A stretch of 64,000 bases of DNA from Ophioderma brevispina (taxonomy: Eukaryota > Echinodermata > Ophiuroidea > Amphilepidida > Ophiodermatidae), in NCBI GenBank assembly GCA_023653785.1, contig JAMKCH010041587.1, forward strand, positions 1-64,000. Reading direction: 5' to 3'. Both the position numbers and the translations under genes were made by a program. The notes beneath the pieces are model-generated. The model saw nothing but the letters and a program-made list of their open reading frames with translations, was not told where the DNA came from and made no database searches. This document shows positions 23,773 through 34,084 of the stretch, piece after piece (position 1 is the first letter of the stretch; each line of letters starts with the position of its first letter).

Positions 23773-24229
23773 TTTTAATCTATACGTCGAGACAAGAACT
23801 AAATTTGTATTCATATAATTATTCAGCACAATTGAAAATATATTTTGTTTGTGATTTCGTTTATATTTAAAACATTTAAAACAGCGTTATGTTTTTTCTG
23901 AATTAAAAACACATGTGCCATTATGTTTTGTTTCGAGACCCCATTTCTTGACACTTAGCTTGAGGCGACCCCATTACTCAAAATAATATATTCTCAAAAA
24001 GAAATTTGACCTGTCAAGAAAAAGTTGAAGGTGTTGTGGAGAGGTACGTCACTGGCAAGCCAATTTTTCAAGCCAGGGGAAGGGACTTGCAACAAGGTCG
24101 CCTATATCTACCGGAAGCTCTGAATCTACTGATGACGGGCAAGGAAGGGCAATCCTTAAAAAAATCGGTTGTCGCATTGTGCTCCATTCCTAAAGCAAGA
24201 GCGCACGAAGTGTGCAAAAATACCACTAA
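23773..24229. other. unassigned
   Basis: No coding similarity recognised in the frame at 24,006-24,263. 'gaccccatttcttgac' near 23,937 loosely resembles the gacccc-rich sequence at 24.62 kb. Confidence 0.35.
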
Positions 24230-24552
24230 CTTCATTACAATTGTATTCATTTTTTGTCTTTGAACAGTCCTGTAAGTGACAATTTATACTGATTTGCGCG
24301 TGAAGCGCGCTGAAATGTACTATGTTAATCAAATGCAAATTCATTTTATAATCAAACACTGCAAAATCAGTTTGGCTTGCTTGACATGACTAATTTCATT
24401 ACAGTCGAGTTCAGTTTTGGTCTTTGAATAGTCCTGAAAGTGACAATTTATACTGATTTGCGCGCAAAGCGCGCAGAAATTTTGCTAATCAAATACAAAG
24501 TCAAGTCATTAATCAAATACTGCAAAATCAGTTTGGCTTGCTTGACATAGTT
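24230..24552. repeat. two-copy tandem duplication, about 162 bp
   Basis: Both copies contain 'gtgacaatttatactgattt', a GCGC-rich palindrome, and 'tgcaaaatcagtttggcttg'. Confidence 0.85.
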
Positions 24553-24614
24553 TTATCTTTTTTGCCAATTCTGTTCCTTCTTTTTAGACAAGTACTTTCA
24601 TTTTCATTTCAATT

Positions 24615-24690
24615 AACTTCGCGACCCCCTTCTTAAGGGCCCGCGACCCCAAAAGGGTCGCGACCCCCAGGTTGGGAAACCTTGGTCTAA
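24615..24690. mobile_element. hAT-like transposon end (single end seen)
   Basis: 'AAAGGGTCGCGACCCCCAGG' followed by 'TTGGGAAACC' resembles the terminal region of many hAT-type non-autonomous elements (GGTTCCCAACC with GGTCGCGACC). The matching opposite end was not located, so this may be a truncated copy. Confidence 0.45.
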
Positions 24691-26030
24691 CACCAAAGGT
24701 CTAATCGATAACATTCTTTACTCTTCTGGAGAGATAATCTTATTGATGAGGAAAGCCTCAGCTGATGTGTAATTATTTACAAACGGATCTCATCTGTTAA
24801 GAAGATTATCCTATTGACTGGTTAATCTGTATAAAATGTTATTTCGTAGACACGTTTATCTGACCCCGGATTCTGACACCAAATTTTTTCAATATTAAAT
24901 CTCAACATAAGTCGTGTTGTACATTGAAGAAAAAAATACTTTTTGTTTCATCTCATTTGCTTGTTTCAATTGAGAGATGACACCAGTATTATATTAACAA
25001 TTTGTTTTCCGATTGTACCATTTATTGAGACAGGCTGTATATAAAGAAAAAAGGCAAATATTCCATTATTCTTTTACAAACTCATCCCCCGTTTTTCAAA
25101 CCCCGTAATTTAGTTATCTGGTGTTTACCTGATTACAATTTGAAAGACAAAGATAAGAGCAAACGGTTTAAATATATTCTATTTAACAATAGCAGTGGAA
25201 TAATTACTTGTAGAAATCACTGCATTGGCTGACTCGTAATCGATATATAGCCAACCCGCAGATTGAATCCGACCATTCCACAGCGATTCTTTTTTCCACC
25301 AGTTCTTTCATTGCTCTTGTATTTCCGAGGCAAAGCTTTTCAATTGGCCCTTTAATTAATAGTGCAATAAAAAGTTGCGTGACTTGAAAAGTTGTAATTA
25401 CTACTTTGGCTGAATCGTAATGGACAGTCGCTTTGTAACCTGATATTCACAAATAAAGCTGATATTCACATAAACTTTTAATTGGTCGTCAGTTTTCTTT
25501 ACTGTGTTTTATTTTCGTTTATATATACTACCCGTGGTGTTTCTAGAAGTTTTTGTTTCATTTGGCCTTTATTGTTATTCATGAAAATTCATCAGACCTT
25601 TATTTTTCCAAAAGTTGTCCATAGACACTTTCGGAAAAAAAATAACGGTCTGATGATATTCATAGCTAGGTTAATTGCGGTCCTGTGACTACTTCCGTAA
25701 TTATAATGGACTTTGAACAATAAACAATTGTATAATGATGACAAGACAAAGGCTGAACAGTATATTGCAAATATTGGTTTATAGGCGATCATTGTTGTTT
25801 ATTTAAAGCTTCTGCCTTGTTACCGATTTTAGATCGTGGACTGTCCATTTAAAGCCTCATGTTACCAGGATGCTTTGTACTGCAAAATGGATTTGTTTTC
25901 CAAGTCATGCGAGGTTGGATGAACTGTACCAAGTGAACTATTGTCTAATATGGCATGTGGTTTGAAATTCAAATGTGAAAAGAAATCTTTTACAATAACG
26001 TGATGAATAAAAACGCCTGTTTCTTTTTCT
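24691..26030. other. unassigned AT-rich sequence
   Basis: No gene recognised. A small inverted pair ('aaattcatcagacctttattttt' near 25,585 and 'aaataacggtctgatgatattc' near 25,640) may be a short hairpin element. Confidence 0.4.
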
Positions 26031-26034
26031 GACA

Positions 26035-26075
<41 letters not shown>

Positions 26076-26118
26076 GAACTGTTTTTTTTCCAATTGCACT
26101 TTTTATGTCAGAAAAATA
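26022..26118. repeat. 34-bp poly(T) inside a hairpin
   Basis: T34 at 26,037-26,070 is bracketed by CTTTTTCTGACA and TGTCAGAAAAA, which are complementary. Confidence 0.7.
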
Positions 26119-26159
26119 CGCGGGGAGCAAAAATGCACAGGAGCTCATTAGTTTGCACT

Positions 26160-26360
26160 TTATATACCCTCAAATTTTGATTACAATATTATTTTCCATC
26201 ATCAATTTTATTTGAGAAAAGATTTTCTCACTGGAAAGTATTTTGTTTACTAAAAAGCAAGAAAGGGGATACCCCTAGTTTGTTTTTGCTAATACCTGTT
26301 TTAGTGGCCCAATAGGGGACGTGGGGAATTCCCCAAGGATTCTAAACTTAGAAACAGAAT
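26160..26360 (+). repeat. inverted fragment of the adjacent LTR
   Basis: The first about 190 bp of the LTR, read in plus orientation, abut the minus-oriented LTR that begins at 26,362. Shared landmarks are TATATACCCTCAAA, GAAAGGGGATACCCCTAG and GGGGAATTCCCCAAGG. It has no polypurine tract before it and no continuation beyond 34,084, so it is a truncated copy. Confidence 0.85.
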
Positions 26361-26361
26361 C

Positions 26362-27375
26362 TGTTAATTACTTCTCGTGACGCCTGTCCAGAAATACCTT
26401 TCAAACACAATAAGTGGCCTATGCTTCAACAAGTGATCTGAATTGTATATAATAGAACAATATTGAATGATTGGTAATTGATTTGCTTCAAGCAATTTGG
26501 TATTCAACAACAATACATACAATTACAAGCAATTTAAGATTATTATACTTATAAAGAATTTCTAGATCCTATGTTTAAGGTGTTGCAGTGCACGATGATA
26601 TTTCCTCACATCGAAGACTCCAAATGACAGTATGCACAGTTCAATAATTTAACCTCTTCAGGTAATATATTCCATGGGATCTTCTCAGTCCTGAAATTAA
26701 TCTGTTTGTCCAGCCAGTTGCATAGACGACAAATGTTTAAATTTAGTCCCTCGACGACATAATCACAGTATATCATCGCCAAGATAATCGCCATGATTTC
26801 TATCTGTCCACATTTGGAATCCTATTTTGATTCCATCACTTTTGGCTGCAAAGACGACAGTAGACATATTACAAGCACCTCTCTCACTGGTTGAACATAT
26901 AATAAATCCTGGCACTGTGTGTTGAAGCATAAAAATCTACCATTATTGTAGACAAACTAGCGGTATAACTAGACGGTATCGTCTGATTGGCAACTCCTGA
27001 ACGGCGAGACTTTAGCTCAATCTCAAATTATACCTGACTTCACAAGATCCCATTCAAAAATAGACATTTACAACCGCATCATCAGCATAAACATAACCTG
27101 AATCACATGTCACATCACTTTCCATATCTCTGTGGGGAAATTCCCTGTTCTTACGTTGGAATTCTCAAAACCTAAACAAGTTCTAAGTTTAGCTCCTTGG
27201 GGAATTCCCCACTTCCCCTATTGTGGCAATCTACAGGTGCACTTAGCAAACCAACTAGGGGTATTCCCCTTTCTCATCTTTTTTAGTACACAAATATACT
27301 TTTCCCCCTGAGAATCTTTTTCTCAAATCAATTGAGAAATAATAGTTTAATCAAAATTTTTGAGGGTATATAACA
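26362..27375 (-). repeat. 3' LTR of Gmr1-like retrotransposon
   Basis: About 1,014 bp. On the minus strand it runs from TGTTATATACCCTC to TAACA. It matches 33,067-34,084 over its whole length, with many single-base differences. Landmarks shared by both are AGAAATACCTTTCAAACACA, 'ggtgttgcagt', 'atattccatggga' and GGGTATTCCCCTTTCTC. Both ends have the TG...CA form expected of LTRs. Confidence 0.92.
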
Positions 27376-27389
27376 GCCTCCCCCTTAAA
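27376..27389 (-). other. polypurine tract
   Basis: On the minus strand TTTTAAGGGGGAGGC runs straight into the TGTTATA of the 3' LTR, the expected priming site for second-strand synthesis. Confidence 0.85.
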
Positions 27390-27504
27390 AGAAACTTTGA
27401 ATGAAATGAAAATTTTCCAAAAATCTGGCTTAAAACCTTTTAACATTTTGGTGGTTAAAATTTTACATACAGTTTTTTACACAGTGCAAATTTTCCTTTT
27501 TTTC

Positions 27505-27860
27505 TTATAATGTTCTTTGCATTGCTTCCTTCATGTCTGTATTACATAAAAATTGTAATACTAAATTTCTGAACAAAATTGAGGCAGCTCTGGACAAGGC
27601 ATCTGCCAAGACATTTACTTTACCTTTGATATGTCTCATGTCCGATTGTATTCTTGTAAGAGTTAAACTCCACCCTACACGTCTTTGGATGAAAGTCCAC
27701 GGATTGTGATCCGTGTACACTAGAACGGGGTGCACTGTTGTACTTCAGTACACTTCAAATTTTGCAATGGACAGTAAAGCAAGCAAGACATTCTTTCTCA
27801 ACTGTTGAGTAGTTTTTTCTGATGTTTGTCAAACTTCTTTAGAGTAATAACATACCGGAT
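27505..27860 (-). pseudogene. RNase H domain of the Gmr1-like element
   Basis: The open part (27,505-27,735) carries 'VYTDHNPWTF', then 'WSLTLTRIQSDMRHIKGK' and 'NVLADALSRA', the C-terminal signature of Ty3/Gypsy RNase H. Earlier parts lie in other frames. It sits last in pol, about 130 bp before the 3' LTR. Confidence 0.88.
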
Positions 27861-29300
27861 GATCTACAATCTTTTACATCTGCTTGCATGAGAACTCCAC
27901 CACGGCCTTCATCACTGGGCATGCAACTGCCAATTTGTTTCTGAAAGTTCCTGGCGCAATCAAACCTGGCGCATTCATAAAATGATCTTGATTTTCTCAA
28001 ACGCTTTTTGGCATTTGCCTGACCACACAAATTTTTGCGTTTTTCTTCTTCAGGTTGGATCATCGGACACGCTTTCTGAGAAATTTGGACAGTATTTTAT
28101 CAGTAAGACCCGACCATACCTAAGAATCTAATGAGATCCCTCTTTTGCTCTGTGGTGTGGGAATTTCTCAATTGCTTTAACTTTACACACAGAGATTGGC
28201 CTAATTTGCCCTTGTCCTACAAGATGCCCTAAGTATGTGACACGTGACATTTGCATGGCAAATTCACTTTTCCACGCAGATCCACAGTTAAACCTGCCTG
28301 ATATAATTTCTCAAACAATTTAGGGAGCTGGTCTCAATGTGTTTTCTTCCCATCGTTTTCACTGTACACAAGGAAGATCATCGACATAGCTTCACAATTT
28401 TCTATTCTGCAACTTACTCTGTTCACTAATCTCTAAATGTTGCGGCAGAATGTTTGAGACAAGAAATGCACATTCTTAGTTGTATTGGTATAGGCATCGG
28501 GCGTAACAAAGGCTGACATTTCTTGGCACCGCCAGTGAGGGGAACTTGCCCATACCCCTTCAGACAAATCAACTTTGCTAACAAATTTGGCATTTCCACT
28601 CTATCTATGCATCCTCAATCCGTGGAATCGGATATGAGTCGGTTTTGGAACAGAGGTTGACTTTACGAGAAAATCTGTGACACACACGTAAATAGACCGA
28701 GGTACAAAGTAAATTGTGTTGAAACCAGAAGGGTAACAAATGGATCTCCATATCACTATGTCAGCTAAAAGGGTGAAGTGTGCTCGTGTGGGAAGCTGAG
28801 TGGAATAATCGCATTGGTGATGGCCAATTCAGACGTTGGGTAATAATACGTGAATCACGAGCGGTAATCACGCAGGGTGACGGAGACGACAATGTCATAA
28901 CACCCATTGGACATTGGATGGATCGTACCGCGGACCTATAATGATAGTTGCTTTACAGGCTCGGAGTCCCGTACATCTAGTCCTGGGTTTTACATGTGTC
29001 TCACTGGGTACTCAGAAATATGTTTTCCCACTCATGATTAATCTTCAATTCACTGTTGACCTTGCGGGAGGTGACCTAATTTCTTGTCTAAATTGCAAGT
29101 ATGTCAAGTTTGCAATTTGACACCATACCATTTTCTGTGTTTTTTACAGTGCTGTTTTGTTCAAATTCTAACTCTGTGATGTCACCATTTTTTACACACA
29201 TCAACTCGAGATGACATTACACATGCGGCTTTATGTCATCATCTCTTTCATTATACTCTTTGAGCATATTTACTGGGACGAATGTCGACTAAGAATTTAC
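27861..29300 (-). pseudogene. reverse transcriptase of the Gmr1-like element
   Basis: Fragments in order on the minus strand: 'KVDL' with 'GYGQVPLTG' (about 28,580-28,530), corresponding to RT motif A; 'EMSAFVTPDA' (about 28,520-28,490); and YVDD (28,377-28,388), followed by 'LVYSEND' in a shifted frame. Then 'LFEKLYQAGLTV' (about 28,320-28,285), 'GQIRPISV', 'KAIEKFP' and 'KYCPNFSE' (about 28,095-28,075). These match Ty3/Gypsy RT in sequence and order. At least six frame changes are present. Confidence 0.85.
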
Positions 29301-29349
29301 GTCTACCTGGTGTTTTGATCCCCTAGTCCAGTTCTTCCCCTTGTTCTCA

Positions 29350-30420
29350 ATCTCATATGGTCCAAATACTTGGGCTTGCAAAGAATGCCCTTGTATTGGA
29401 AAAAGTGCAAACTTTATCACTTGGCTTGAATACTCTGTTCATGTCATCTTTGTCATACCATGTTTTCATTTTGCCTGGCTCTCGTTTGAGAATTTTGTTT
29501 GGCATTTCGTGGTCTCTTTGGAGCCTGTTGTCTGTAATTGAGACACTATACTCTAAACACTTCACATGCAGGATTTCACACACCACCACTTTTCTTAATC
29601 AGTAGTTTTAAGGGTCCCAAAACCCTAACTTTTGTGACCAAACACCCAACTCAAATGGACTTAATCCTAATGACTCTTGTACAGCCTCCCTGGTTAGCAA
29701 ATAACAGGAGATAACTCCTCATCCCAATCCCTCTCAAATTCAAAACAATAGTTTGATCATTGGTTTTCAATGTTTGGTGGTACCTTTCTAGGGCCCCCTG
29801 GATTCTGGGTGGTATGCTGAAGAAGTGTACTGGGAAATTCCCAAATGGTCCATCACTTGTTGGAATTTGATCCTTGATCAGACGGAATGGAGTTTGGAAG
29901 GCCTACTATGGTGAAAAACTTTGTTAGAGGCTTTCCACTATATTCTGTGCCCTTAATATTCTCATGGGTATAGCCTCAGGGAATCGTGTGGAAGCACACA
30001 TGATGGTCAGTAAATTCTGATTTCCTGACTTGGTCTTTGAAGTGGTCCCTCACGCAATCTATTAACACCCTACTAATGGCTCATCAAATGCTGGTATTGG
30101 TTGCCAGGGGCATAGGAATTTTTCTGATTGGGCTTGCCAACCATTTGACACGTGTGACAAGTCTTAACAAGTACTCAGACACATCTATTCTAGTGTGGCA
30201 CCAAAAATGACTCCTAATTCTGTCATGTGTTTTTTCTCACACCTAATTTTCCTGCCTGGGACTATCATGGGCTGTGCCTATCACTTCCCTATGGGAGACC
30301 TGTTGGCACTACACTTTGATTTCACTACTTCCCACTTCCTCATCTACAAGTGCATCGGGTGGCCGCCCTTTTCTCATGAGGACACCGAAAATTTTGCTTG
30401 TTATAGAAACCTACGAATTT
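29350..30420 (-). pseudogene. integrase of the Gmr1-like element, located upstream of RT
   Basis: In minus-strand order: 'VLMRKGRPPDALVDEE' (about 30,385-30,335); a zinc-binding end with 'CHTCQMVGKPNQK' (about 30,158-30,120); the first catalytic Asp in 'RVLIDCV' (about 30,072-30,050); 'LTKFFTIVGLPNSI' and the second Asp in 'SDQGSN' (about 29,883-29,864); 'QYTSSAYHPES' and the Glu in a 'LERYHQTLK' tract in the next frame (about 29,800-29,770). The C-terminal part, with 'REPGKMKTWYDKD' and 'NRVFKPSDKV', is open at 29,353-29,589. The D, D and E are all present, although indels shorten the D-E spacing. Confidence 0.88.
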
Positions 30421-31210
30421 TGCTCGGCTTGCCTGTTGCGACAATGCTCTCCACCTCATTTCCTAAGTGCTGGTCTTTGTGCGGTCTCATTTACAGCTTG
30501 TCATGGCTTAACGGGTCTCCTTTACCGTCCCTAACTCTATCATGCTCAGCGGCTGGATTGTCATTGTTTACCATCTTGTCACTTTGTTTGTGCTCAGGGG
30601 CTGATTTTTCACTAACATGGAATTTAGTCTCCCCTAAAAGAGGGAAGATGACCTCCCAATTCTGAGAGGAAAAGTATCCTCTAAATTGGGACCAAGTCAT
30701 CCTCGAAGCTCTTCTATGTTTATGAGTATTTTGACTCATCACCTGCTCACTGTTTCCTGTGAGGCTTTTCTGGTCCATTGACCTAGTTACTGCACATGCT
30801 GGGAAAATTTCCGTTTCCTCCTCAAATTTATCCACTGTACAGGGCACCTGGGAACCTATGGGAATCTGGGAATACTTTTCCCCCTGCCAAATCATTCCCT
30901 AACAACATGGAAACCCCTTTTACTTGGGAGTTTCTTGTCTAACACCAATTGTGACAGTTTTCCCAGAAACCAAGTCAGATTTCAAATTTCATTTTGTGAA
31001 GAGTGACACTAATACAATCATACCTATTCCCTTAATCAATGCACTAGTTTCCCCTGTGGAACTCTCAATATCAAATGGAAGTGCACTTCCAATATCATGG
31101 ACTGCGGCGTAGCACGTGTCCCGCATGATTCTAATGGGTTTTGGATCTAACTATCACCTGAAAGTGTAGACACAAATCCCTCCAAAACAAAACGCCGTTC
31201 AAAGTCATCC
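30421..31210 (-). pseudogene. protease region and pol spacer
   Basis: The open frame at 30,491-30,895 contains 'FPACAVTRSM', typical of the segment after the protease in invertebrate Ty3/Gypsy polyproteins of this type. The stretch upstream (30,900-31,210) is where an aspartic protease would lie; 'DTCYAAVHDIG' read near 31,115-31,085 could be a degenerate protease start, but a clean DTG/DSG was not seen. Confidence 0.6.
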
Positions 31211-32720
31211 CTTACTTTTTTCTGTGGTCATTCCCTTTTGTGGAATTTCTTGTTTTGAAAGAAGATGAACGTTTGACCTCAGACGTAACTGCACAACCTA
31301 TTGGGTTTTGACTCACTTTTGGCTTTCTCCATTTTTGTGGATAGCCTGTATCTCCGCAACACCGGTGACCTTGTATGCCTGGCTTCTTACAGTGATTGCT
31401 GTAAACTGTGATTTGGGTCCCATCCCTGCTTCTGATTAGCACCATACTTTCTTTACTCCCCTTTCATGGAACCTGCTTGGAATTTCCCCTCCTGAGTGCT
31501 ACAATGAGATGCTTTGTTAGACCGACTTATTGTTGTACTTGTTGTTGCCTAGTATATTCTTGGCTAGAGCCTCTATATTACTAATTTGTGTGTGGTAAGA
31601 TTGCATAATCGTCGGCCCTTACGGCTGCTTCACGCAAACTGTCAATTTGTTTTTCATCCAGATGTGTTTTGGATGTAGACACTGTTTGAACTCGTTCAAA
31701 CTACCATCAACTCCCTAAGGTTGACCAAATTTTGCCCGACGCTTTTGAGAGCAGTCCAGCGATCAAACATTTGTTCCTTTCACGGTCAAATTCAACATGG
31801 TGTCGGTCATGCCTTTTTCTACAAGATCTTAATTTTTGTCTATATGCCTCTGGTACCAATTCAAATGCTTTGAGCACGCCTGCTTTAACTCGATCATAAT
31901 CACACATCTGTCTAATGACATGGCCGAAATATATTTCTCGGGCTTTTACCAATGAACACTGACTGTAGCACAAGGCCAAGAACTACCTTGGGCCCATTTC
32001 AAGCATATTGGCAATTTGTGTGCCGGTGGGCAAAGTGTAAGAAGTATTTTGCGACTCTATGGTTCCTGAAATTTTGAATCTAGGTGCGACTATTTTGTCG
32101 CCGCTCAAACCAGAGGGGGGTCGTGTCGTAGGAGGTGGGAGATTCTGATGAGCTAGCATGATTTTGGTCGAATTTTCTCTAACCTCTCCAACCCTGAGCT
32201 TCAACTCTTTTTGTTTCATCTCATTTCCTTTCTTTAAACTTGACATCTTATCCCTTTTTGTAACGCCGTCTTTTGGGTCAATTCTATCCCGCCATCTCTC
32301 TTGGCTTGTTTCCATTTTCACCTTTTGGCATTTCCCTTTTTCTTTTTGCGTTTTTGGCATCTGTCCTTTTATGCATCTTGTGCATCTTATGCTAATTTGT
32401 TTCTTTCCTTTTCTACAACTTTGACAGTTGCAAATTTTTCTTTTTCCATTTCAATTTCCTTTCTTTCTGTTCCATCTCTATTTTTTTCATTCTATTTCTT
32501 TTTGAATTCAGCTCTTTCAACTGTGACGCATCACCAGTGCCCTGTTCCAGAACCTCTTCTATCTTTTCCAATATGACTATCCCAAACATCTTCCTGGACA
32601 AATTTCTCAAATCAAACTATTTTTGAGACTTGCTTTCTCTAGCATGTTTTTGCTCAAGTCCTAAATGCTAGGCTAGTTTCATTAACTCAGGCTTTCCTCA
32701 GCTCTCAAACTCTCAAATTT
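31210..32720 (-). pseudogene. gag of the Gmr1-like element
   Basis: The N-terminal Lys/Glu-rich segments at 32,413-32,610 and 31,983-32,360 look coiled-coil. The capsid-like part (31,707-31,979) has 'VLKAFELVPEAYRQKLRS' and 'HVEFDRERN', matching gag of invertebrate gypsy-type elements. A degraded zinc knuckle follows ('CKKPGIQGHRC', about 31,400-31,350). The frames are offset from one another by indels. Confidence 0.78.
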
Positions 32721-33044
32721 ATTTGCTAGACGGAATCAGGGGGAGGACGGAGGGTGATGTGCGAAGGACAGGGGATATTCAGGAGAGGTGAGAAAAACTA
32801 AGGGAGGAGAGGGGAAGAGGGAGCAGTGTAAGGCGGCGAAAGGATATAGAGGGGCCTATAAACACTTCTGGATCAAACTCCTTATGAACTGTAATTCTAC
32901 AACACAATATACTAAAAATAACTGACCAAACTACAATGGTAAGCACATGAAAACACACAAAATTTTGTATGTTAAATGTGCACAATGTTTACCATTTTAT
33001 GTGTAAATTCTGAACAATAAGCTCAAAATTTATCTCAATTCAAT

Positions 33045-33062
33045 TTCCCGGACGAGCCCCCA
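33045..33062 (-). other. tRNA-Pro primer-binding site
   Basis: On the minus strand TGGGGGCTCGTCCGGGAA lies four bases (GAAT) after the end of the 5' LTR. It matches 17 of 18 bases of the tRNA-Pro primer-binding site used by gammaretroviruses such as murine leukaemia virus. Confidence 0.88.
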
Positions 33063-33066
33063 ATTC

Positions 33067-34084
33067 TGTTATGACGCTCGTGGACGCCCTAAGGTCAGAA
33101 ATACCTTTCAAACACAAATCATTGAGCCTTGTCACGGCTGAATTTTATATAATAGAAAACAGATTTTAAATGATTTTTACTGATTTGCTTCAAGAAGTTG
33201 GTATGTCCAAACAACAATACATACAATTACACAGTTAAGATTATTATACTTATAAGAGTTCTAGTGTCCTATGTTGAAGGTGTTGCAGTTCAACGATGAT
33301 ATGTCCTCACGCGACGACTCCAATGACAGTATGCAAAGTATCACATAATCTAAAACTCTTGCAGGTAATATATTCCATGGGAATCTCTCATCCTGAAGAT
33401 TAACTTTTGCCGACTCAGTTTTCAAGACGACAAGTTTAAATTAAGTCACTCGACGACATAATCCACAGTATATCAGTCCAATATATCACCATGATTTCTA
33501 CAATCTGTCCACAATTTTGGAATCCGATTTTTGGATTCCCCGACACTCTTCCCGGCCTTCAAAGACGACAGTAGAATATTACAGCAACTCTGTCTCACAT
33601 GGAATTGAACATATCATAATCCTGGCACTGTGGTGAGCATAAAAGCTACCATTAGTGTAGAAAACTAGCTATAACTATACTGTATAGCTTATTGCACTGC
33701 TGACGGCGAGACTTAGCTCAAATCTCAAATATATACTGACTTTCACAAAGATCCCAGTTCTAAAAATCGACATTACCAGCATCATGCATAAACTAACCTG
33801 ATCACATCACTTTCCAGTATATACTCCTGTGGGGAAATTCCTGAACTTACATGTATTTGATCTCAAAACATAAACAAGTTTTCTAAGTTTAGCATCCTTG
33901 GTGAATTCGCCCGACTTCCCCTATTGTGCAATCTAAACATGCTTTGAGCAAAAAAACTTGGGTATTCCCCTTTCTCTCTTTTGATAGTAACAAAGAAAAT
34001 ACTTTTCCCGTGAGAAATCTTTTCTACACACACACAAAAGGTTGAGAAAAATATTATAATCAAAATTTTGAGGGTAATATTACA
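33067..34084 (-). repeat. 5' LTR of Gmr1-like retrotransposon
   Basis: About 1,018 bp, homologous to 26,362-27,375. The two LTRs differ by many 1-base indels plus substitutions and one CA-rich insertion near 34,025-34,038. The divergence is large for a young element unless part is sequencing error. Confidence 0.92.

Larger units (their letters stand above)
26362..34084 (-). mobile_element. Gmr1-like Ty3/Gypsy LTR retrotransposon, about 7.7 kb, decayed
   Basis: A full-length element with two about 1.0-kb LTRs, a tRNA-Pro primer site next to the 5' LTR and a polypurine tract next to the 3' LTR. The minus-strand order is gag, protease region, integrase, reverse transcriptase, RNase H, 3' LTR. 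Only about 130 bp separate the RNase H from the 3' LTR, leaving no room for a downstream integrase. Standard Ty3/Gypsy elements place integrase last; integrase before RT marks the Gmr1 group described in deuterostomes. Every domain is crossed by frame changes and stops, so this copy as sequenced cannot make its proteins. No target duplication was found at 26,361/34,085. Confidence 0.88.

Noticed and set aside
30195..30665. 156-codon plus-strand frame with hydrophobic segments
   Set aside because: It is the antisense of the integrase and spacer region of the LTR element.
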